Below, in pieces: positions 32,935-41,340 of a stretch of 49,622 bases of DNA. Location: contig CALAMD010000122.1 of assembly GCA_937925695.1 (NCBI GenBank), positions 1 through 49,622 on the forward strand, in the 5' to 3' direction. The position numbers were made by a program, and so were the translations under genes. The notes under the pieces are model-generated. The model made no database searches, was not told where the DNA came from, and worked only from the letters and a program-made list of their open reading frames with translations. The DNA comes from an uncultured Bacillaceae bacterium (GTDB lineage Bacteria; Bacillota; Bacilli; Bacillales; Amphibacillaceae). Within the stretch, counting starts at the first letter, position 1. Each line of letters begins with the position of its first letter.

Positions 32935-34170
32935 ATGAGTTATTTACAGCAGTCAGATCAAGAAATTTTTGCTTCTATACAAGCTGAAAAAAAACGTCAG
33001 CAAGATCATATCGAACTAATTGCTTCGGAAAACTTTGTTTCAGAAGCAGTTATGGAAGCGATGGGTTCCGTTCTAACAAATAAGTATGCAGAAGGATACC
33101 CAGGTAGAAGATATTATGGCGGTTGTGATCATGTTGATGTGGCCGAAGATTTAGCCCGTGACCGAGCTCGCGAACTGTTTGACGCTGATCATGTAAATGT
33201 TCAACCCCATTCCGGCGCCCAAGCGAATATGGCCGTTTATTTTACAGTTTTAGAATTGGGCGATACGGTTTTAGGGATGAATTTAAGTCATGGTGGACAT
33301 TTAACCCATGGCAGTCCGGTAAACTACAGTGGCCAGTTTTACAACTTTGTCGAGTACGGTGTCGATCGCGAAACGGAACAGTTGGATTATGACGCCATTT
33401 TGAAACAGGCCCGTGAGGTGAAGCCAAAACTGATCGTCGCAGGTGCCAGCGCCTATTCTCGCATAATTGACTTTAAAAAGTTTCGAGAAATCGCTGATGA
33501 AGTTGGTGCTTACCTGATGGTTGATATGGCACATATTGCTGGTTTGGTAGCAACTGGTGATCACCCAAATCCAGTTCCATATGCTGATTTTGTAACGACA
33601 ACGACACATAAAACATTGCGTGGACCACGTGGTGGCATGATCTTGTGTAAAGAAGAATTCGCTAAAGCAATAGATAAAACCGTTTTTCCAGGCATGCAAG
33701 GCGGACCGTTGATGCACATTATTGCTGCTAAAGCTGTATCGTTTAAAGAAGCTCTATCTGATGATTTTAAAACATATATTAAGCAAGTAATTCGCAATGC
33801 GAAAACCTTAAGTGATGCGCTTCAAGAAGGCGGCCTACGCGTTGTTTCAGGTGGAACGGATAATCACCTCTTACTTTTAGATGTGACACCATTAGGGTTA
33901 ACTGGAAAAGTCGCTGAAGAAGTTCTCGATCAAGTGGGTATCACAACCAATAAAAACACGATTCCATTTGATACGAACAGTCCATTTATTACCAGTGGAA
34001 TACGTTTAGGTTCGGCTGCTGTAACAACCCGTGGGTTTGGTGAAGCTGAGATGAAGGAAGTGGCTTCAATTATTGTTAAAACTTTAGCAAACCATGATAA
34101 CAAGCAGGTTCTAGAAGAATCTGCCCAAAGAGTTGCTGCATTAACTGAAAGATTTCCATTATACAAATAA
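32935..34170 (+). CDS. glyA: Serine hydroxymethyltransferase
   Basis: 411 residues. A PLP enzyme converting serine and tetrahydrofolate to glycine and methylene-tetrahydrofolate. The Schiff-base lysine is in TTTTHKTLRGPRGG; LIASENFVS and YAEGYPGRRYYGGC near the N-terminus are also conserved. GGGGGAT precedes the ATG. It has its own promoter and a strong terminator. Confidence 0.97.
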   Translation: MSYLQQSDQEIFASIQAEKKRQQDHIELIASENFVSEAVMEAMGSVLTNKYAEGYPGRRYYGGCDHVDVAEDLARDRARELFDADHVNVQPHSGAQANMAVYFTVLELGDTVLGMNLSHGGHLTHGSPVNYSGQFYNFVEYGVDRETEQLDYDAILKQAREVKPKLIVAGASAYSRIIDFKKFREIADEVGAYLMVDMAHIAGLVATGDHPNPVPYADFVTTTTHKTLRGPRGGMILCKEEFAKAIDKTVFPGMQGGPLMHIIAAKAVSFKEALSDDFKTYIKQVIRNAKTLSDALQEGGLRVVSGGTDNHLLLLDVTPLGLTGKVAEEVLDQVGITTNKNTIPFDTNSPFITSGIRLGSAAVTTRGFGEAEMKEVASIIVKTLANHDNKQVLEESAQRVAALTERFPLYK

Positions 34171-34176
34171 TGTGTT

Positions 34177-34207
34177 AAAGAATACCTTTTTGGGTATTCT
34201 TTTTTTG
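34177..34207 (+). terminator. glyA terminator
   Basis: AAAGAATACC / GGTATTCTTT stem with a short T-rich loop and a long T run. Confidence 0.9.
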
Positions 34208-34267
34208 TGTCGTGTATGCAGGAAATAATAATTGAAAATTACAACTAAATGAACTATTTGTTGACGC

Positions 34268-34296
34268 TTGAATAGGATACTTTTTTTCAGTACAAT
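34268..34296 (+). promoter_or_regulatory. upp promoter
   Basis: TTGAAT at 34268-34273, a 17-base spacer, TACAAT at 34291-34296; the start codon is 38 bases further on. Confidence 0.7.
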
Positions 34297-34333
34297 TTCG
34301 TTAGACAAGATAAAAATAAGGAGTGGTAAACAC

Positions 34334-34963
34334 ATGGCAAATGTATATGTATTAGATCACCCGTTGATTCAGCATAAGTTAACTTATATTAGAGATAAGA
34401 ATACTGGAACAAAGGAATTTCGTGAACTCGTTGATGAAATAGCCATGTTGATGGCTTTTGAAATTACGAGAAATTTACCATTGGAAGAGACAACTGTAGA
34501 AACACCTTTGACAACTACTAAAGCCCAAACCCTAGCCGGAAAGAAAATTGGTTTGGTACCAATCCTTAGAGCTGGATTAGGTATGGTTGATGGAATGTTG
34601 CGTTTGCTTCCAGCTGCTAAAGTTGGACACATTGGCTTGTATCGTGATCCTGAAACATTACAACCAGTCGAATATTATGTCAAATTACCTTCGGATATTG
34701 TTGAACGTGAATTAATATTAATGGATCCAATGCTGGCAACTGGGGGATCAGCAAATGATGCGATCGACTCATTGAAAAAGCGTGGTGCGAGAAAAATTCG
34801 CTTAATGTGTTTAGTCGCCGCTCCTGAAGGAATAGAACTGATTACGAAAAATCATCCAGATGTTGATATTTATGTAGCTGCTCTAGATGAAAAACTGGAT
34901 GATAAAGGTTACATCGTTCCAGGTCTAGGTGATGCAGGCGATCGTCTCTTTGGAACAAAGTAA
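34334..34963 (+). CDS. upp: Uracil phosphoribosyltransferase
   Basis: 209 residues. It makes UMP from uracil and PRPP. PRPP loop LMDPMLATGGSANDAI near 130-145 and uracil-binding YIVPGLGDAGDRLFGT at the C-terminus. ATG 34334 follows AAGGAGTGG; the frame is open upstream but overlaps the promoter. mnaA follows after about 60 bases without a visible terminator. Confidence 0.96.
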   Translation: MANVYVLDHPLIQHKLTYIRDKNTGTKEFRELVDEIAMLMAFEITRNLPLEETTVETPLTTTKAQTLAGKKIGLVPILRAGLGMVDGMLRLLPAAKVGHIGLYRDPETLQPVEYYVKLPSDIVERELILMDPMLATGGSANDAIDSLKKRGARKIRLMCLVAAPEGIELITKNHPDVDIYVAALDEKLDDKGYIVPGLGDAGDRLFGTK

Positions 34964-35025
34964 GCATGAAGGCATTGATTATTGACCGTATGTATGGTGA
35001 ATAAATTTTCGGAGTGATAAAAAGG

Positions 35026-36147
35026 TTGAAAAAGATAAAAGCCATGATTGTTTTTGGGACGAGACCAGAAGCAGTCAAAATGGCTCCCCTAGTCCAAGAA
35101 TTTGAAAAGCAAAGTGACACTTTTGAGACAATTGTAACGATTACAGCCCAACATCGTGAAATGCTTGATCAAGTGTTAAATACCTTTCAGATTAGCCCTG
35201 ATTTTGACTTAAACGTTATGGAACATAGTCAATCCTTAACCCAGATTACAAATCGAGTCTTACAGGGAATTGATGAAGTCATTAACCAGGTTTCGCCAGA
35301 TATCATGTTAGTCCATGGTGATACAAGCACTACTTTTGCTGCCTCGTTGGCCGCCTTTTATCATCAAATTGTTGTGGGCCATGTTGAAGCAGGGCTAAGA
35401 ACTTGGAATAAATATTCACCATATCCGGAAGAGATTAATCGTCAATTAACAGGTGTTTTAGCCGACTTACATTTTGCACCAACAGAGAAAGCAAAAGATA
35501 ATTTGCTTCATGAAAACAAACCCCAAAACACCATTTTTGTTACCGGGAATACAGCGATTGATGCATTGCAAACGACTGTACGTGATGATTATCATCATCC
35601 TCTGTTAAATGAGCTAGGGAATAAACGGATGATATTGGTTACTGCCCATCGAAGAGAGAATATTGGACAAAATATGTTACAAATGTTTAAAGCAATCAAG
35701 CGGTTAGTAAATGCTCATGAAGATGTACAAGTGATATTTCCGGTTCACTTAAATCCCGAAGTACGGAAAATAGCTAATCAAGTCCTAGGATCAGATCAAA
35801 GAATTAAGTTAATTTCCCCATTAAATGTAATCGACTTTCATAATTTCATGGCTAAATCCTATTTAATTCTCACTGATTCAGGAGGTATACAAGAAGAAGC
35901 ACCATCTCTAGGCGTCCCAGTTTTGGTGATGCGAGATACGACAGAACGACCAGAAGGGATAGAGGCAGGCACGTTAAAGCTTGTTGGATCCAATGAAGAG
36001 GAAATATTTAACGAGGCGAGTCATTTGCTTTTAGATCAACAAGCCTATGACCAAATGGCAAAAGCGACTAATCCCTTTGGGGATGGTAAAGCTTCACAAA
36101 GGATCGCTGATATTATTGTTAAGTATTTTGAGCAAATGGATAAGTGA
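35026..36147 (+). CDS. mnaA: UDP-N-acetylglucosamine 2-epimerase (non-hydrolysing)
   Basis: 373 residues, GT-B fold. VFGTRPEAVKMAPLV near the N-terminus, VHGDTSTTFA, GHVEAGLRTW near 115, VTAHRRENIG and TDSGGIQEEAPSLG near 285. It interconverts UDP-GlcNAc and UDP-ManNAc, the precursor for teichoic-acid linkage units and other wall polymers. TTG 35026 aligns with the MKKLKVMTVFGTRPEA start of B. subtilis MnaA (yvyH); GTG 35014 is an alternative. Confidence 0.94.
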   Translation: MKKIKAMIVFGTRPEAVKMAPLVQEFEKQSDTFETIVTITAQHREMLDQVLNTFQISPDFDLNVMEHSQSLTQITNRVLQGIDEVINQVSPDIMLVHGDTSTTFAASLAAFYHQIVVGHVEAGLRTWNKYSPYPEEINRQLTGVLADLHFAPTEKAKDNLLHENKPQNTIFVTGNTAIDALQTTVRDDYHHPLLNELGNKRMILVTAHRRENIGQNMLQMFKAIKRLVNAHEDVQVIFPVHLNPEVRKIANQVLGSDQRIKLISPLNVIDFHNFMAKSYLILTDSGGIQEEAPSLGVPVLVMRDTTERPEGIEAGTLKLVGSNEEEIFNEASHLLLDQQAYDQMAKATNPFGDGKASQRIADIIVKYFEQMDK

Positions 36148-36184
36148 TTTTTATATCTGAACAATGAATAAAACTGTATGAATT

Positions 36185-36225
36185 CCCCTTAACTTTCACA
36201 CCATAGAAAGTAAGGGGGTTTTTTT
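36185..36225 (+). terminator. Terminator-like hairpin after mnaA that contains the subtilase Shine-Dalgarno
   Basis: CCCCTTAACTTTC (36185-36197) pairs with GAAAGTAAGGGG (36206-36217) with one bulged base, then seven T (36219-36225) that abut the ATG at 36226. The AAGGGGG of the 3' arm is the only ribosome binding site for the next gene. Confidence 0.8.
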
Positions 36226-38397
36226 ATGTGGAAAAAAATAGGGATGATCCTAACGTTGTTGTGCATGTGTTGGGGAATAAACAGCATCGTAGCTTTTGGC
36301 GAAAAACAAGCGTATATCATTGAAGTTGATGGTGATCCCCAAGTGCATAAAGAGTATTTAGAACAGCATTATCCATTTATTGAGATCAAAGCTATTTACG
36401 AAAAGCTATTCAATGGCATTGCCTTTAAAGCTCCACCCGAGAGAATGGGGCAACTTACTTCAGTTGATTTTATAAAAGCGATTTATCTTGCCAGAACATA
36501 TGAAGCACCTCAACAGACAAATTTTGTCGATTATGATTCAACGATTGTCCGTCCTGCTGATCTGAATCCAACCTCTTTTACGGGAAAAGGCGTTAAAGTT
36601 GCTGTGATCGATACAGGATTAGACTACGAGCATGAAGATTTAGCAAAAAATTATGCTGGTGGTTATGATTTATATGACTTGGACAATGATCCAATGGAAA
36701 CGACGGAACGTGAAGGTATACCTACCTCCCACGGCACTCATGTTGCTGGTATTATCGCTGCAAATGGTAACTTAACCGGTGTCGCGCCAGATGCAGAAAT
36801 TTATGCTTATCGCGCCCTCGGTCCCGGGGGAAGGGGTACTTCAATCCAAGTAATCGCAGCCATGGAGCAAGCGATTCAAGATGGAGTCGACATCATCAAT
36901 TTATCTCTCGGCAATTCGGTGAATGGACCTGATTATCCGACGAGTCGAGCAGTCAATCGGGCTATTGAATTAGGCACAGCTGTCGTCATTGCTAATGGCA
37001 ATGATGGACCTAGTAAATGGACAGTTGGGGCCCCAGCTACATCAACTAAGGCTTTATCTGTCGGGGCGTTAAGTCAATCAACCACCCGACCATTCCTCTA
37101 TGAGCCACAACAGGCAAAAAGAATTCCAATTAATATCATGCATGGATCTGTTCCTTGGGCGTTAAAAAGAGACTATGCTATCGCCCATCTCGATGAAGAA
37201 AATGATGCAAATAGGATGAGGGGACGCATCGCAATTTCTACCAGAAATGAAGAAACATTTGTTGATAAGGCGATGAGAGCTGAGCATTTGGGGGCTGTCG
37301 CATTGATTGTTTTTCATGATGAGGAAGGTGAATGGCATGGTTCAATTGCCCATGGCAATCAAACAATTAACATTCCCGCGGCAACAATCACAAAGGATGA
37401 TGGGGAGTGGATATTACATAATCGAGATCGATATTTACAAACCCATGCTGAGGAAGTTCCAAAAGGAATTGCGTCATTTAGTTCCCGGGGACCAGTAACA
37501 ATGAATTGGCAAATCAAACCCGAAATTGTTGCACCAGGAACGAATATTTTAAGTACTGTTCCTGGAGGTTATCAACAATTACAAGGAACAAGTATGGCTG
37601 CACCCCATGTTACCGGTGCGTTCGCAATCATTAAAGAAGCCCATCCAGACTGGAGTCATGAACAAATCATCGGTGCGCTAAAAACAACCGCCAAACAAAT
37701 TTTGTTAAATAACGGACATCCGGTTGATCCGATTGAACAGGGAATGGGCGAGATTCAAATCGATAAAGCGATTCATACGAATACGATTATGTTTAACCCG
37801 TTACTATCTTTTGGTAGGATAACGAGAAGTTATGAAAAAAAGACCTTGTATCTTACGGTTGAAAATGTCGGTCACGAACCTCTCAAGTATCGATTTATCA
37901 TTCCGAAAAAACAAAGAGGGATATCATGGAAGTTACCTCAAGCCTTTCAAGTTGCTGCAGGAGAAAGGAAAACAATTCCGATTGAATTATCCTTTACTTC
38001 ATTATTATTGGAAAAAGGTCTTCACCAAGGTTGGCTGACGCTTAATCAAGGAGAAGAAAACTATCAATTACCCTATTTGTTCATTAACCAGACTGCAGAT
38101 TATCCATTAACGACAGGTTTTGAATTCGCCCTTAAATCATTCTCGGATGAGATGTATCGGTATCAAGTATATGTTGTTGATGAAGAAGCCAAGAGATTAG
38201 AAGTGAACTTATTTGATCCCCAAACACTTGTATATGACCGTCAGCTTTTGGCTTTGGAGGATTTACAAGTTGGATTAAATGAAGGTGAAATCCCAAAACG
38301 TAAAATTGGTACACCTGGTCACTATCAAGTTAATATTACGATTGAATTAACCGATGGAAGTTATGAAAGTTACCAATCAGAGCTTTATATTGAGTAG
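36226..38397 (+). CDS. Secreted subtilisin-family serine protease with PA insertion (Vpr-like)
   Basis: 723 residues. Signal peptide (1-24), inhibitor-I9-like propeptide (about 28-90), S8 catalytic domain with Asp129 (VAVIDTGLD), His169 (SHGTHVAG) and Ser456 (GTSMAAPHVTG). A protease-associated domain is inserted between the His and Ser parts (about 290-400), and a beta-rich C-terminal part (about 515-723) resembles Fn3-like domains. This layout matches B. subtilis Vpr, an exported protease. Its ATG lies directly after a terminator-like hairpin whose 3' arm supplies the ribosome binding site. Confidence 0.93.
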   Translation: MWKKIGMILTLLCMCWGINSIVAFGEKQAYIIEVDGDPQVHKEYLEQHYPFIEIKAIYEKLFNGIAFKAPPERMGQLTSVDFIKAIYLARTYEAPQQTNFVDYDSTIVRPADLNPTSFTGKGVKVAVIDTGLDYEHEDLAKNYAGGYDLYDLDNDPMETTEREGIPTSHGTHVAGIIAANGNLTGVAPDAEIYAYRALGPGGRGTSIQVIAAMEQAIQDGVDIINLSLGNSVNGPDYPTSRAVNRAIELGTAVVIANGNDGPSKWTVGAPATSTKALSVGALSQSTTRPFLYEPQQAKRIPINIMHGSVPWALKRDYAIAHLDEENDANRMRGRIAISTRNEETFVDKAMRAEHLGAVALIVFHDEEGEWHGSIAHGNQTINIPAATITKDDGEWILHNRDRYLQTHAEEVPKGIASFSSRGPVTMNWQIKPEIVAPGTNILSTVPGGYQQLQGTSMAAPHVTGAFAIIKEAHPDWSHEQIIGALKTTAKQILLNNGHPVDPIEQGMGEIQIDKAIHTNTIMFNPLLSFGRITRSYEKKTLYLTVENVGHEPLKYRFIIPKKQRGISWKLPQAFQVAAGERKTIPIELSFTSLLLEKGLHQGWLTLNQGEENYQLPYLFINQTADYPLTTGFEFALKSFSDEMYRYQVYVVDEEAKRLEVNLFDPQTLVYDRQLLALEDLQVGLNEGEIPKRKIGTPGHYQVNITIELTDGSYESYQSELYIE

Positions 38398-38759
38398 AAA
38401 AGGAGTGATAATAGAAGTGAACTGATAATTTTTACTGCATAAATAGTAAAAATCATGTATAATTAAAGAATATATTATGCGCAAAAACAAAGATACAAGT
38501 ATAAAAATTAAGCAACTAAAAACAATAGAATTACGGGTCAAATAAGGGAATAACTAGCATGAATCTACATTTTTTTATAATTGACAACAATCTATCCCTA
38601 TTGTAAACTTACTAACGTGTACTAAATTAAAACTTGTGTGTATCAAATAAGCGTCGGTTTATTGGGCATAAGCTTATATTATGGCCATTGGATGAAGGGA
38701 TCTTTTTACGACCTTAATCAGATTGTTTTACTTGTTGCTAACGTAAGGAGAAGAGCGTA
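38398..38759. other. Gap between the subtilase gene and the atp operon
   Basis: No coding region seen. A 9-bp AT-only hairpin (ATTTTTACT / AGTAAAAAT, 38428-38453) lacks a T tail, so no convincing terminator follows the protease gene. The atp promoter at 38581 and a leader of about 145 bases make up the rest. Confidence 0.5.
38581..38609 (+). promoter_or_regulatory. atp operon promoter
   Basis: Consensus TTGACA at 38581-38586, a 17-base spacer, TAAACT at 38604-38609. Confidence 0.65.
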
Positions 38760-39143
38760 ATGGTAGAATTTGATCACATGGTTTCAAACCAACGTAAATG
38801 GATGCTCTATCTTCTTGGTTTTTTTATATTAGGATTTATCTTAACACCATACCGTAATGCATTCCTAGGTCTGTTTTTCGGTGGTGTTATCAGTCTGATT
38901 AATTTGTTTTTGCTGCATGCTCAAGGGAAAAAATTTGCGAAAGCTGTCATTGGTGAAGGAAATTTTATGATGATAGGTCCTTTCCTACGCTTATTGATTG
39001 TTTGTGCTACGCTTTTTCTTGCTTATAAGTTTGCAAACACGGTCCTTTTTTGGTCAATGGTAATTGGGTTAGTTACCTCGTACTTTGTCATGATAGGTGA
39101 CGTATTTATGCGCTCTTTGCTCGAGGTGAAGAACCAAAAATAA
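38760..39143 (+). CDS. atpI: ATP synthase subunit I
   Basis: 127 residues with four predicted membrane helices. AtpI is encoded at the head of many atp operons; it helps assemble the c-ring and in some species affects Mg uptake. The sequence is poorly conserved, so the call depends partly on position. AAGGAGAAG precedes ATG 38760. Confidence 0.88.
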   Translation: MVEFDHMVSNQRKWMLYLLGFFILGFILTPYRNAFLGLFFGGVISLINLFLLHAQGKKFAKAVIGEGNFMMIGPFLRLLIVCATLFLAYKFANTVLFWSMVIGLVTSYFVMIGDVFMRSLLEVKNQK

Positions 39144-39226
39144 TTTGATACATGTTGTTGTAAACCTGGATGTTTTGGTAGTACATATTTATGAGTTGAT
39201 TTTTTGAGTGAAAGAGGTGATGCATA

Positions 39227-39943
39227 TTGGATACAAAGGCTCCCATAATTGAAAATGCATTTGGTATCTCTTGGCTGACGTTTGACCTATCTAACGTGCT
39301 GATGATAGCCCTTGCATCGCTTATAGTGTTTGTTTTTGCTACACTTGCTTGTCGAAATTTACAGATGAAGCCAACAGGTATCCAAAACTTTATGGAATGG
39401 ATTGTTGACTTTGTTAAAGGCATAATAAGCGACGCAATGGATTATAGAACAGGAAGATATTTCTTACCTTTAGCATTAACATTAATCCTGTTCATCTTTG
39501 TCAGTAACGTCTTAGGTATGGTAACAGTCATCGTGATCGATGATGTATCCTGGTGGAAATCACCGACAGCTGATCCGGGAGTCACATTAACTTTAGCAGG
39601 CATGATCATTATTTTATCGCATTATTATGGGATAAAAATGAAGGGTTCAAAAGAATATTTGCTAGACTATGTGCGTCCTGTTGCATTTATGCTACCATTT
39701 AATATCATTGGTGAATTTACCCGAACATTGACGCTAGGCTTGCGTTTATTTGGAAACATGTTTGCCGGTGGTATTCTAACAGGTGTTATTTTAGAAATGG
39801 CCTCAGGTGGTTTCACAAACGTTTTAGGTGCAACGATCCCAATGCTTGCTTGGTCTGTTATGAGTTTATTTATTGCAGGAATCCAAGCGTTTATCTTTAC
39901 AGTATTATCAATGGTATATATATCCAATAAGATAAGTGATTAA
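39227..39943 (+). CDS. atpB: ATP synthase F0 subunit a
   Basis: 238 residues, five or six membrane helices. The essential proton-channel arginine lies in TLTLGLRLFGNMFAGG near 170-185. The neighbouring residue that is Lys180 in alkaliphilic Bacillus is Gly here. With the c-ring it forms the ion path. TTG start at 39227 preceded by GAGGTGATG; 83 bases separate it from atpI. Confidence 0.95.
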   Translation: MDTKAPIIENAFGISWLTFDLSNVLMIALASLIVFVFATLACRNLQMKPTGIQNFMEWIVDFVKGIISDAMDYRTGRYFLPLALTLILFIFVSNVLGMVTVIVIDDVSWWKSPTADPGVTLTLAGMIIILSHYYGIKMKGSKEYLLDYVRPVAFMLPFNIIGEFTRTLTLGLRLFGNMFAGGILTGVILEMASGGFTNVLGATIPMLAWSVMSLFIAGIQAFIFTVLSMVYISNKISD

Positions 39944-39967
39944 TGAGAAAACAAGGAGGAATATTCA

Positions 39968-40174
39968 ATGGAATATATTGCAATTGCGATAATTGCAGCA
40001 GTAGCTGCTCTTACTGCAGGTCTAGGAGTTAGTAGTGTTGTTTCAAAAACGATTGAGGGTATTTCACGCCAACCAGAAGTACGCGGTGCATTAACAATGA
40101 CGATGCTAATCGGTGCTGCGTTAGTTGAGGCGATTCCAATTATTGCGGTAATTATTGCATTCATGCTTCTCTAA
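39968..40174 (+). CDS. atpE: ATP synthase F0 subunit c
   Basis: 68 residues forming a two-helix hairpin with polar loop ISRQPE and ion-binding Glu54 in ALVEAIP. The first helix carries T-x-G-x-G-x-S where neutrophiles have GxGxGxG and alkaliphiles AxAxAxA; the second has AxxExxP, not PxxExxP. Glu54 is followed by Ala, and no Na-type Glu-Ser pair is seen, so proton coupling is likely. AAGGAGG precedes the ATG. A strong hairpin follows the gene. Confidence 0.97.
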   Translation: MEYIAIAIIAAVAALTAGLGVSSVVSKTIEGISRQPEVRGALTMTMLIGAALVEAIPIIAVIIAFMLL

Positions 40175-40196
40175 AGGACAAGACCTTGATTTGAAT

Positions 40197-40226
40197 GTGG
40201 CGAGATTCATTTAGAATCATCGCCAC
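40197..40226 (+). promoter_or_regulatory. Intercistronic hairpin between atpE and atpF
   Basis: GTGGCGAGATTC / GAATC-A-TCGCCAC: 12 base pairs with one bulged A and loop ATTTA. There is no T tail, so it is not a terminator. It begins 23 bases after the atpE stop. Confidence 0.75.
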
Positions 40227-40291
40227 TGCTTTATGTGAGGATATTTACGTTCTTTAAGGTGCAGAAGGAATTGGGAAGGAGTGAAAGTTGT

Positions 40292-40780
40292 ATGGCAAAC
40301 TTCAATATTGGTGATAGTCTTGTTGCATTGTTTTTCTTTGTCCTATTATTAGTCCTATTAAGGAAATTTGCTTGGGGCCCACTACTTAAAATGATGCAAC
40401 AAAGAGAAGAGTATGTCGCCAAAGAAATAGAAGAAGCAGAAAAGAATCGAAAAGAAGCTGAAGTTGCTTCTAAAGAGGCAGTTGCCCAGTTAACTCAAGC
40501 TAGAGAAGAAGCACAGCAAATTATTGAAGAAGCTAGAAACGCCGGTGTTAAGCAAGAACAAGATATTATTCAATCCGCTCAGCAAGAAGCTGAACGTTTA
40601 ATAGAGGAAGCACAGAAGAATATTCAGCATGAAAAAGAAAAAGCTATCCAAGCGCTTCAAGATCAAGTTGCATCATTATCCGTGTTAATTGCTAGCAAAG
40701 TAATTGAAAAAGAATTAAGTGATGTAGACCAGGAAAAATTGATCAATGAATATATTAAAGAGGTAGGAGAAGAGCGATGA
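40292..40780 (+). CDS. atpF: ATP synthase F0 subunit b
   Basis: 162 residues: one N-terminal membrane helix (about 8-26) and a long, charged, alanine-rich coiled coil that forms the peripheral stalk. ATG 40292 follows AAGGAGTG. Its stop overlaps the atpH start by four bases (ATGA). Confidence 0.95.
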   Translation: MANFNIGDSLVALFFFVLLLVLLRKFAWGPLLKMMQQREEYVAKEIEEAEKNRKEAEVASKEAVAQLTQAREEAQQIIEEARNAGVKQEQDIIQSAQQEAERLIEEAQKNIQHEKEKAIQALQDQVASLSVLIASKVIEKELSDVDQEKLINEYIKEVGEER

Positions 40781-41322
40781 GTGAAGCAGTAGCTAAACGT
40801 TATGCTGAAGCTCTTTTTCAACTAGGTCAAGAAAATAATACAATTGATCAATTTGAAGAAGACTTACGTGTTGTTCACGATGTTTTTCGAAACAATGAAC
40901 AGCTCAACACATTTCTTAAGCATCCTCGTATTTCAAGTGTGCAAAAGGAACAATTGATAGAAGAAGTTTTTCAAAGTTTGCACAAAGACATAGTAAATAC
41001 TTTAATACTTCTCATGAGACGTGAACGCACTGAAATCACTCCATCCATAGTCGATCACTTTTTCCAAATAGTGAATGATGCAAAAGGTATTATCGAAGCA
41101 AAGGTGTTTTCTGTACGTGAACTATCGGAAGCTGAAAAAGATGCTCTGTCAAAAAATTTCGCAAAACGTATCGCTGAGAATAAGCAATTTAAAATTACGA
41201 ATATAATTGATCCAACGCTTATCGGCGGGTTAAAAGTACAAATTAAAAATACAGTCTATGATGGCTCTGTTAGTGGAAAATTAAAGCGTATGGAACGAAA
41301 AATTACGGCTACTAACAATTGA
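40777..41322 (+). CDS. atpH: ATP synthase F1 subunit delta
   Basis: 181 residues, the OSCP/delta family: VAKRYAEALFQLG at the N-terminus and DPTLIGGLKVQIKNTVYDGSV near the C-terminus. It joins the peripheral stalk to the alpha/beta head. Overlaps atpF by ATGA, implying coupled translation. Confidence 0.95.
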   Translation: MSEAVAKRYAEALFQLGQENNTIDQFEEDLRVVHDVFRNNEQLNTFLKHPRISSVQKEQLIEEVFQSLHKDIVNTLILLMRRERTEITPSIVDHFFQIVNDAKGIIEAKVFSVRELSEAEKDALSKNFAKRIAENKQFKITNIIDPTLIGGLKVQIKNTVYDGSVSGKLKRMERKITATNN

Positions 41323-41340
41323 TGATAGGGGTGAAATGGT

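Noticed and set aside
38428..38453. Terminator after the Vpr-like protease gene
   Set aside because: The stem is entirely A/T apart from one pair and is not followed by a T run.
39968..40174. Alkaliphile-specific ATP synthase c subunit
   Set aside because: The motifs known from alkaliphilic Bacillus (AxAxAxA in helix 1, PxxExxP in helix 2) are absent, and subunit a has Gly rather than Lys at the alkaliphile position.
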